A stretch of 64,000 nt of DNA from Candidatus Stoquefichus sp. SB1 (GTDB lineage Bacteria; Bacillota_I; Bacilli_A; Erysipelotrichales; Coprobacillaceae), in the NCBI RefSeq assembly GCF_001244545.1, contig NZ_LN852696.1:1-64000 (forward strand), given 5' to 3'. How positions within the stretch are numbered: the stretch's first letter is position 1; the number at the start of each line of letters is the position of its first letter. Positions 1-10,624 of this stretch are shown here, in pieces. The notes below the pieces were generated by a model, which was given only the letters and a program-made list of their open reading frames with translations, had not been told where the DNA came from and ran no database searches. Both the position numbers and the translations under genes were made by a program.

Positions 1-44
1 GAAACAAAGAGAGTCAAGAGAACAAGAAATTGTTTAGGAGATAG

Positions 45-1570
<1,526 letters not shown>

Positions 1571-1604
1571 AGGGAGAAGAGAAGACGTGGAGATCTGTTT
1601 AGTT

Positions 1605-1629
1605 TTGAATGTGCGTTGCGTGCATTCAA
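1605..1629 (+). repeat. 16S-23S spacer hairpin, copy 1
   Basis: The arms TTGAATG and CATTCAA (7 bp) flank an 11-nt loop in the 16S-23S spacer. The block around it (GATCTGTTTAGTTTTGA) recurs in the 23S-5S spacer at about 4743-4774 with a similar hairpin. It is probably a processing or antitermination element of the rRNA transcript (inference). The rest of the 230-nt spacer is A-rich and has no tRNA. Confidence 0.6.
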
Positions 1630-1799
1630 GGCAGGAACATTGAAAACTGAATAGCAAACTAGCAAAAACTTTTTACAACAGAAAAGAAGATAGATGAAGA
1701 AGAAACGAGATCAGGAAAGAGATTGAAGGTCGATTCATCTAGTTGCAAAAAACTAAGATAAACAAAAGAGAAAACAAGAAAAAGAACTTGAACACTTTA

Positions 1800-4710
<2,911 letters not shown>

Positions 4711-4754
4711 AGAAGAAGGGTTCAAGGAGAAAGAAGCTAGAGAGCTGTTCAGTT

Positions 4755-4774
4755 TTGAGTGCTCGTGCATTCAG
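4755..4774 (+). repeat. 23S-5S spacer hairpin, copy 2
   Basis: TTGAGTGC pairs with GCATTCAG (8 bp including G-U pairs) around a TCGT loop. It resembles the 16S-23S spacer hairpin at 1605-1629 in both sequence and flanks, so it looks like the same element used twice in one transcript. Confidence 0.55.
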
Positions 4775-4788
4775 GAGAAGGAAAGAGA

Positions 4789-4896
4789 TCCGGTGGCGAT
4801 AGGGTGATGGAGACACCTGTACCCATACCGAACACAGAAGTTAAGCATCACAGCGGCGAAGATAGTGCGCAAGTGCGACAATAGCAGGCTGCCGGT
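4789..4896 (+). rRNA. rrf: 5S ribosomal RNA
   Basis: The CCGGTGGCGATAGGGTGATG start, the central CCATACCGAACACAGAAGTTAAGC and the closing GCTGCCGG, which pairs with the 5' CCGGTGGC, give a standard 5S molecule of about 108 nt. It lies about 80 nt after the 23S gene and is followed directly by the operon terminator. Confidence 0.95.
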
Positions 4897-4903
4897 TCAA
4901 TCC

Positions 4904-4931
4904 GGGAGAGACGTCAGTCTCTCCCTTTTTT
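4904..4931 (+). terminator. Rho-independent terminator of the rRNA operon
   Basis: A perfect 9-bp GC-rich stem (GGGAGAGAC / GTCTCTCCC) closes a GTCA loop and is followed by six T residues. Confidence 0.95.
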
Positions 4932-4949
4932 CTTTGCAGAAATGTGGAT

Positions 4950-4990
4950 AACTAAAAAACTATGATCATGAGGTCATAGTTTTTTTAGTT
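4950..4990. terminator. Bidirectional terminator overlapping the MFS stop codon
   Basis: AACTAAAAAACTATGA (4950-4965) pairs with the complementary arm at 4974-4990, with one bulged T. A/T runs on both sides let it work on both strands. The stop codon of the minus-strand MFS gene lies inside the 3' arm. Confidence 0.8.
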
Positions 4991-6166
4991 ATCTTCAAGT
5001 GGATTCGAATGATCAATATCGAGTCTTTTAGTAAAGAGAATCATCACAATAGCAATTGATACGATAATAGCACCAATGAGGAATAGTCTGTAAGAACCGA
5101 AATAGTAATAGACATTTCCAAAGATATAACCAAAGACTGCCTTTCCAATATTCATTGCAGCATTAAGCAATGTAACTGCAGTACCAAAAACTGCTGGATT
5201 AACTGTTTCTTGAATATAAGCGAGAGCAGCAACTGTCGAACATGCGACACCAAGACAATGAACGATGCTCACAATAACGAATACATATGAATTAGGAACG
5301 AGTGCATATGTAAACATACGAATAGCCATTGGAATAGTTGCAAGTAAGAAGAACTTCTTATAACCTAGCCTTTTAATGACTTTTGATGCAATCATAAGGA
5401 ATAAAAATTCAGGTAAGACTTGAACAAATGTCAACCAACTGATTAATGAATTATCCCCTTTTAATGTAACAATTAAATGGTTACCAGCGAAAGCACCTGA
5501 ACTATCAACAACAATTTGGGTTATAATAACAAGCACTAACATAAATAAAAAGTTTTTATTAAGAAGTAAATCTTTAAAATTTCCTTTTTGTGGTTTCTCT
5601 TTATCAATATCCTTTGAATCAGCTTTAGGAAAGGTAAAACAAATGAGTAAAGCAATTCCTAATAATAACATATAGCTTGTAAACAAAGGACCATCTAAAC
5701 CGAAAATATCAGCTAAAAAACCAACGGCCATACTTCCTAACATATAACCTAATGATCCCATTCCTCTAATGGAACCATAATTACCGTTCGTTTTTGCAGT
5801 ATAATTCATTGCAATTGTATCTGCCATAGGTGTTGAGCCTAATCTAACAAGTTCTAACAATAATGCAAAGACAATACAGCCAATATAAACGGTCTGTTTT
5901 GAATAAAAATATAAAACAACAATACTAGCAGCTAATGAAAACATCAACAATAAATTGTATTTTCTTGTTTTATCACCAATAATCCCCCATAAGGGAATAA
6001 CGCAGACACCTAATATTAATGAAATTGCAGTAATCAATCCTATCTCTGAACCATTAAGACCAATACTTTTTTCCAAATAAACATTAATATAAGGAGTAAA
6101 ACATCCCACAGCCCCTATCAATAAAAAATAGAAGACTTGAAATTTCAGTATATTTTTATCTTTCAT
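4985..6166 (-). CDS. MFS transporter of the LacY/nucleoside-symporter-like type
   Basis: Predicted 393-residue integral membrane protein with about 12 hydrophobic segments and a charged central loop (near residues 185-205, DSKDIDKEKPQK). The first half has an MFS-like G-x-x-x-D-K/R-x-x-R loop (GIIGDKTRKY) after TM2. The start is taken at MKDKN because the Shine-Dalgarno GGGAGGAAT (6172-6180) lies over the only upstream in-frame ATG. Overall sequence recalls the MFS_1-like/NupG-type group, but the substrate cannot be read. It is divergent from the XRE cassette, and the shared intergenic region is rich in inverted repeats. Confidence 0.85.
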   Translation of the reverse strand: MKDKNILKFQVFYFLLIGAVGCFTPYINVYLEKSIGLNGSEIGLITAISLILGVCVIPLWGIIGDKTRKYNLLLMFSLAASIVVLYFYSKQTVYIGCIVFALLLELVRLGSTPMADTIAMNYTAKTNGNYGSIRGMGSLGYMLGSMAVGFLADIFGLDGPLFTSYMLLLGIALLICFTFPKADSKDIDKEKPQKGNFKDLLLNKNFLFMLVLVIITQIVVDSSGAFAGNHLIVTLKGDNSLISWLTFVQVLPEFLFLMIASKVIKRLGYKKFFLLATIPMAIRMFTYALVPNSYVFVIVSIVHCLGVACSTVAALAYIQETVNPAVFGTAVTLLNAAMNIGKAVFGYIFGNVYYYFGSYRLFLIGAIIVSIAIVMILFTKRLDIDHSNPLEDN

Positions 6167-6203
6167 AAAAATTCCTCCCATATCATTTCTATTATACTGA
6201 ATT

Positions 6204-6220
6204 CGTTTTGTAAACGCTTT
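6204..6220. promoter_or_regulatory. Inverted repeat and cre-like sequence upstream of the MFS gene
   Basis: CGTTT-TGT-AAACG is a 5-bp inverted repeat. The overlapping TGTAAACGCTTTAT matches 12 of 14 positions of the CcpA cre consensus (TGWAANCGNTNWCA). On the minus strand a TATAAT lies just downstream (about 6191-6196). Catabolite control of the exporter is inferred only. Confidence 0.4.
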
Positions 6221-6243
6221 ATTATTTCAGAAATAGAAAATTT

Positions 6244-6299
6244 AATTTTACATAAATAAATAGAAAAATGTAAAATTAACTTTACATTAAATGTAAAGT
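6244..6299. promoter_or_regulatory. Four-half-site operator array between MFS and XRE genes
   Basis: There are two perfect 10-bp inverted repeats. AATTTTACAT (6244-6253) pairs with ATGTAAAATT (6268-6277). ACTTTACATT (6279-6288) pairs with AATGTAAAGT (6290-6299). All four arms share TTTACAT/ATGTAAA. The second repeat contains the -35 box of the XRE promoter, so it is a likely autoregulatory operator of the XRE protein. Confidence 0.75.
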
Positions 6300-6309
6300 G
6301 TACTATACT
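6281..6309 (+). promoter_or_regulatory. Promoter of the XRE cassette
   Basis: TTTACA (6281-6286), a 17-bp spacer and TATACT (6304-6309). Transcription would start near 6316, so the leader before the ATG at 6329 is only about 13 nt. Confidence 0.8.
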
Positions 6310-6328
6310 AATTGTAGGAAGTGATGAA

Positions 6329-6550
6329 ATGAAGACAAAGATAAAAGAATTAAGAAAGAAAAATAAAGTGTCTCAGGATGAACTTGCTTTAGCTGTAGGG
6401 GTAACAAGACAGACGATTATATCTCTAGAAAAAGAAAAATATGTAGCTTCACTAGTTTTGGCATACAAAATAGCACGATATTTTGATTTGTCAATTGAAG
6501 AGGTATTTGATTTTACAGAAGTAGAGGAGGAATATAATGGAAGAATTTAG
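6329..6550 (+). CDS. XRE/Cro-C1-type HTH transcriptional regulator
   Basis: 73 residues that are almost entirely one HTH_3 domain. Helix 2-3 reads SQDELALAVGVTRQTIISLE, typical of the YozG-like short XRE regulators found beside small membrane proteins in Firmicutes. Its ORF overlaps the next gene by 14 nt, indicating translational coupling. It probably represses its own promoter through the palindrome over the -35 box. The tail EEEYNGRI has no recognisable effector domain. Confidence 0.92.
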   Translation: MKTKIKELRKKNKVSQDELALAVGVTRQTIISLEKEKYVASLVLAYKIARYFDLSIEEVFDFTEVEEEYNGRI

Positions 6551-6974
6551 TAAAGATATTAAAAAGAGAAGTTTATTGATTAAAATTGTTTTATGTATTT
6601 TAATTATTTTTAATATTGTTTTATATTTATTTCAAAAAGATGCATCAAGTTTAGAATTTGGTTTAAGTTTTCAAATGGGAATATGTACAGGTTTAGTCCT
6701 CATGGGTGTGATTATTGTTTATAAATATGAGTCCGCTGTTAAACAAGATGAACAGTTAATGAAACTTTATATTCAAGAACATGATGAAAGAAAAATATTA
6801 ATTAAACAGAAAATGTGTCAGTCTTCACTGATTGTTATTGTGTTATGCTTATTGATTGCTGATAGTTTGGCAGCTTATATAAATTTAGTTGTTGCGTATA
6901 CTTTAACTATAACGATTTTTATGATGTTGTTTATTATTCTTGCTTTTAAGATTTATTACTTTCATAAATATTAA
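6537..6974 (+). CDS. Four-helix membrane protein of unknown function
   Basis: 145 residues. Hydrophobic segments lie at about 16-33, 48-66, 99-117 and 121-140, separated by a charged loop (YKYESAVKQDEQLMKLYIQEHDERK). The family was not recognised. It resembles the membrane partners that commonly follow a short XRE regulator, in which the pair is thought to sense the envelope (inference from context). It is translationally coupled to the regulator upstream and followed after 12 nt by a second small membrane protein. Confidence 0.75.
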   Translation: MEEFSKDIKKRSLLIKIVLCILIIFNIVLYLFQKDASSLEFGLSFQMGICTGLVLMGVIIVYKYESAVKQDEQLMKLYIQEHDERKILIKQKMCQSSLIVIVLCLLIADSLAAYINLVVAYTLTITIFMMLFIILAFKIYYFHKY

Positions 6975-6986
6975 GGAGTGATTTAT

Positions 6987-7166
6987 ATGTGTCAAAGATC
7001 AAAGAAAACAAATTATTATCTTGTTGTGGGGTTATTGATCAGTTCTACGACATATCTCTTATATGATGCTGATATGATTCCACATTGGTTAAGATTAACA
7101 TTATTAATAATTGCTATTGTAGTGATGTTATATGGTGTAATAAAGAAAAATACATGTAAAAATTAG
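6987..7166 (+). CDS. Small membrane protein, 59 aa
   Basis: Start MCQRSKKTNYY is chosen because the Shine-Dalgarno AAGGAG (6973-6978) overlaps the alternative in-frame GTG at 6978, leaving a correctly spaced ATG at 6987. The protein has two hydrophobic segments (about residues 12-29 and 37-53) and basic ends. It is the last gene of the XRE cassette, before a terminator. No family was recognised. Confidence 0.7.
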   Translation: MCQRSKKTNYYLVVGLLISSTTYLLYDADMIPHWLRLTLLIIAIVVMLYGVIKKNTCKN

Positions 7167-7199
7167 GGATAGTCGTAAAAAACTATTCCTTTTGTTTTA
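7166..7199 (+). terminator. Terminator of the XRE cassette
   Basis: GGGATAGT pairs with ACTATTCC (8 bp, one G-U) and is followed by TTTTGTTTT. Confidence 0.8.
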
Positions 7200-7282
7200 T
7201 ATTTAGAAAAATTTCTTAATAATTTTGCCTTATAATAGTTATATCTATGATATAATAGAAAAAAAGAGAAAGGGGAATAGTT

Positions 7283-8464
7283 ATGAATTTTGTATATGTA
7301 TCACCTTCCTTTCCAAAAAATTTTTATCAATTTTGTGATTGTTTAAAAGAGAAAGGTGTCACAGTTTTAGCGATAGGAGATACACCTTATCATCAATTAT
7401 CTGAAGAATTGAAGAATGCTGTTGATGATTATTATCAAGTATTTTCAATGGAAAATTATGATGAGATGGTGAAAGCAATGGGATATTTTATATTTCATTA
7501 TGGTCATATTGATTGGTTAGAATCTAACAATGAATATTGGTTAGAACAAGATGCGAGATTAAGAACTGATTTCAATATAACAACAGGAATACATACTGAT
7601 CATATTGAAGATATTAAATGTAAATCTAAAATGAAAAAGTTTTATGAAGAGGCTGGAGTTAAAACAGCAAGATATCATTTAACAACAACATTAGAAGAAG
7701 GTTTAAAATTTATTAAAGAGGTTGGTTATCCAGTTGTTGTAAAACCAGATAATGGTGTAGGAGCAGCAAAGACATATAAGATTTCTTCTGATGAAGAATT
7801 AAAGGCTTTTTATTTGGAAGATCATCCAACTCAATATATTATGGAGGAATTTGTTAATGGGTTGATTATATCATATGATGGTATAGCCAATCTTGAAAAA
7901 GATGTTATTTTTGAAACATCACATGTTTTTCCAAATCCAATAATGGATGTTGTGAATGATGCAAGTAGTATGTATTATTATTCTTTAAGAGAAATACCTT
8001 ATGATTTAAAATTAGCTGGAAAAGCATGTGTTAAGACTTTTTATACAGCTGGAAGATGTTTCCATATGGAATTTTTTAGATTGTTAGAAGATAAAGAAGG
8101 ATTAGGTAAAAAAGGTGATATTATTGGTTTAGAAGTGAATTTAAGAACACCAGGAGGATATACACCTGATATGATGAATTTTGCAAATGATATTAATGTA
8201 TATGATATTTATGCAGATATGGTTGTAAAGGGAGAAAGTGAATATAATCATCATAGACCTTATCATTGTGTTTATTGTGGAAGAAGAGATTATTTGCATT
8301 ATCAACATACTCACAATGAAGTTATGGAAAAATATCAATTTGATTTATTAATGGCTGAAAGAATGCCAGATATTTTAAGTGGTGCAATGGGGAATTTTAC
8401 ATATACAGCACGTTTTGAAACAATGGATGAAGTGAATGCTTTTGTGGATTTTGTGCTAGGATAG
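7283..8464 (+). CDS. ATP-grasp ligase, first paralogue
   Basis: 393-residue ATP-grasp protein. The N-terminal Rossmann-like preATP domain begins MNFVYVSPSFPKNFYQF. The ATP-grasp nucleotide loop is VVVKPDNGVGA (about residue 152), and the Mg-ATP site is GLEVNLRTPGG (about 285). The family joins a carboxylate, via an acyl phosphate, to an amine or thiol. It is closely similar to the ligase at 9233 (long shared runs such as GDI-GLEVN and KSKMK), so the pair arose by duplication. Start ATG follows AAAGGGGA at good spacing. A -10-like TATAAT lies at 7251-7256. The specific substrate is unknown. It is annotated elsewhere only generically (carbamoyl-phosphate-synthase-like), which I would not trust as a function. 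Confidence 0.88.
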   Translation: MNFVYVSPSFPKNFYQFCDCLKEKGVTVLAIGDTPYHQLSEELKNAVDDYYQVFSMENYDEMVKAMGYFIFHYGHIDWLESNNEYWLEQDARLRTDFNITTGIHTDHIEDIKCKSKMKKFYEEAGVKTARYHLTTTLEEGLKFIKEVGYPVVVKPDNGVGAAKTYKISSDEELKAFYLEDHPTQYIMEEFVNGLIISYDGIANLEKDVIFETSHVFPNPIMDVVNDASSMYYYSLREIPYDLKLAGKACVKTFYTAGRCFHMEFFRLLEDKEGLGKKGDIIGLEVNLRTPGGYTPDMMNFANDINVYDIYADMVVKGESEYNHHRPYHCVYCGRRDYLHYQHTHNEVMEKYQFDLLMAERMPDILSGAMGNFTYTARFETMDEVNAFVDFVLG

Positions 8465-8475
8465 GAGGAATCAAT

Positions 8476-9231
8476 ATGAAAAAAGAATGGTTTAAGGAAT
8501 ATAGTGAGTGTTTAAATAGGGATATGGAGTTTATGGTATATGGACATGCTGGTCAACCTATTTTAGTCTTTCCAGCGCAGGATGGACGTTATTTTGATTT
8601 TGAAAATTTTGGGATGGTACAGACTGTTGAACATTTAATTGATGAAGGACGAATTCAATTGTTTTGTTGTGATAGTATTGATCCAGAATCTTGGTCTGGT
8701 AAAGGACTTGATCCTAGACATCGTACATATATGATGGAACAATGGTATTATTATATTGTTAATGAATTGGTACCAAGAATTTTTGAGATTAATTCTTATG
8801 GTAATGGTGGCGGATATGCTGATGGTATTTTTACAACAGGATGTTCTATGGGAGCGACGCATGCTGCTAATTTTATGTTTAGAAGACCAGATATTTTTAA
8901 GGGAACAATTGCATTAAGTGGATATTATGATAGTGATTTATTCTTTGATGATTATCATGATGATATTATTTATCGTAATTCACCTATTCAATATCTTCAT
9001 GGGATGAGTTATGATCATCCTTATGTTGATATGTATCGTCATTGTAAGATTGTTTTATGTTGTGGTCAAGGAGCCTGGGAAGATGATATGATTAGAAGTA
9101 CTGCACGCATGAAAGAACTTTTAGAATATAAAGATATTCCTGCATGGATTGATTTTTGGGGAAATGATGTCAATCATGATTGGGATTGGTGGCAAGTACA
9201 ATTTCCATATTTTGTAGAAAGGGTGATATAA
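8476..9231 (+). CDS. Esterase D-type alpha/beta hydrolase
   Basis: 251 residues. The nucleophile elbow GCSMGA (Ser near residue 122) fits the putative esterase (PF00756-like) family. A C-terminal WGNDVNHDWDWW supplies a plausible catalytic His, and the Asp is likely in the preceding strand. No signal peptide is visible, so it acts in the cytoplasm. It lies 11 nt after the first ATP-grasp gene and one base before the second, all with ribosome sites, so the three are one operon. It could hydrolyse, cyclise or transfer the ligase product (inference). Substrate unknown. Confidence 0.88.
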   Translation: MKKEWFKEYSECLNRDMEFMVYGHAGQPILVFPAQDGRYFDFENFGMVQTVEHLIDEGRIQLFCCDSIDPESWSGKGLDPRHRTYMMEQWYYYIVNELVPRIFEINSYGNGGGYADGIFTTGCSMGATHAANFMFRRPDIFKGTIALSGYYDSDLFFDDYHDDIIYRNSPIQYLHGMSYDHPYVDMYRHCKIVLCCGQGAWEDDMIRSTARMKELLEYKDIPAWIDFWGNDVNHDWDWWQVQFPYFVERVI

Positions 9232-9232
9232 T

Positions 9233-10441
9233 ATGAATTTAATTTTTATTTCACCACACTTTCCTCTCTATTTTTATAATTTTTGTGATCGATTAAAAGC
9301 TCGTGGTGTGAATGTTTTAGGAATTGGTGATGCAAGTTATGATAATTTGCCATATCATACTAAAATTGCTTTAACAGAGTATTACAAGGTTGATGATTTA
9401 GAAGATTATGAGGAAGTTTATCGTGCATGTGCATATTATACTTGGCATTATGGTAAGATTGATTGGATTGAATCACAAAATGAATATTGGTTAGAATTGG
9501 AAGCAACATTACGTAATGAATTCAATGTAACAACTGGAACAAAGATTCAACATATGGCACCAATGAAATATAAATCAAAAATGAAAGATGTTTATAAAGC
9601 AGCTGGAATACCTACTGCACGTTTTAGAATGGTGGATGATTATCAGGCAACAAAAGCTTTTGCGAATAAGGTAGGTTATCCTGTTATTGTTAAACCGGAT
9701 AATGGTGTGGGAGCAAGTTCTACTTATAAATTAAAAAATGATGATGAGTTAGATTATTTCTTTGCAACAAAAGATCCAGTGATTCAATTTATTATTGAAG
9801 AGATGGTACCTGGACATGTGGAGACTTTTGATGGTATTACAGATAAAGATAAAAATATCTTAATAGCGACAAGCCATGTTATGTTAAATTCAATCATGGA
9901 TAATGTCAATGAAGCCTCTGATACAGCCTTTTATTCACAGCCAGTTGAAGGTTTGGATATTGCAGAGGTTGGAAAAAGAGCAGTCGAAGCTTTTGATACA
10001 AGAAGTCGTTTTTTCCACTTTGAATTCTTTCGTTTAGATGAGGATAGAGAAGGATTAGGTAAAAAGGGTGATATTGTTGGCTTAGAAGTGAATATGCGTG
10101 CTCCTGGCGCTTATATGCCTGATATGATGAATTTTGCTTATAATGTAGATGTTTATACAATATGGGCAGATATGATTAAGTATAATCAATGTTATTATGA
10201 TATTAAAAGAGAATATTGGGTTGCTTATACAGGTCGTCGTGATGGTATTTGGTATATGTATAATTATGATCAGATTAGAGCAGTTTATGGTGAAAACATT
10301 GCTTTAGAAACAGATGTACCAGAAGCTTTATCAGCAGCTATGGGAAATCATGTTTTCATTGTCAAATCACGTACTCAAGAAGAACTGTTTGCAATGATTC
10401 GCTATATACTCAAACGAGAAGATGGAACTGATTGGATGTAA
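9233..10441 (+). CDS. ATP-grasp ligase, second paralogue
   Basis: 402 residues, with the same architecture as the ligase at 7283. The N-terminal domain begins MNLIFISPHFPLYFYNF, the nucleotide loop is VIVKPDNGVGA (about 154), and the metal site is GLEVNMRAPGA (about 286). The C-terminal portion (YTGRRDGIWYMYNYDQIRAVYG) diverges most from the first paralogue (YCGRRDYLHYQHTHNEVMEKY), suggesting different acceptor substrates. Its ATG overlaps the ribosome-binding region at the end of the hydrolase gene. It is the last gene of the triad, and a hairpin lies 56 nt downstream. Confidence 0.88.
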   Translation: MNLIFISPHFPLYFYNFCDRLKARGVNVLGIGDASYDNLPYHTKIALTEYYKVDDLEDYEEVYRACAYYTWHYGKIDWIESQNEYWLELEATLRNEFNVTTGTKIQHMAPMKYKSKMKDVYKAAGIPTARFRMVDDYQATKAFANKVGYPVIVKPDNGVGASSTYKLKNDDELDYFFATKDPVIQFIIEEMVPGHVETFDGITDKDKNILIATSHVMLNSIMDNVNEASDTAFYSQPVEGLDIAEVGKRAVEAFDTRSRFFHFEFFRLDEDREGLGKKGDIVGLEVNMRAPGAYMPDMMNFAYNVDVYTIWADMIKYNQCYYDIKREYWVAYTGRRDGIWYMYNYDQIRAVYGENIALETDVPEALSAAMGNHVFIVKSRTQEELFAMIRYILKREDGTDWM

Positions 10442-10496
10442 ATAGTATTCATCCTTATGAATGATACTTATATTAAAAAAACAATGTAAATGTGTC

Positions 10497-10524
10497 AAAG
10501 GGAATGATTCATATTATTCCCTTT
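10497..10524 (+). terminator. Hairpin after the ATP-grasp triad, possible terminator
   Basis: Perfect 9-bp arms AAAGGGAAT and ATTCCCTTT surround a 10-nt loop. The T tract is short, so termination may be weak. Confidence 0.5.
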
Positions 10525-10624
10525 AAAATTAAAATAGAGACAAGAATTTGATTGTGATTTTCAATAGAAATGTTATGATAATAATGTATGCGTTTATGTT
10601 ATAAAGAAGAAAAGAGATGGTTAT

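Noticed and set aside
1571-1799. tRNA-Ile or tRNA-Ala in the 16S-23S spacer
   Set aside because: No cloverleaf, GTTC loop or CCA end could be found.
6978-6986. GTG start for the 62-residue small membrane protein
   Set aside because: AAGGAG overlaps the GTG; ATG 6987 has the right spacing.
8141-8338. Antisense ORFs inside the ATP-grasp, hydrolase and GH1 genes
   Set aside because: They are shadows with unusual composition (runs of I, H, Y) and no ribosome sites; the sense genes explain the sequence.
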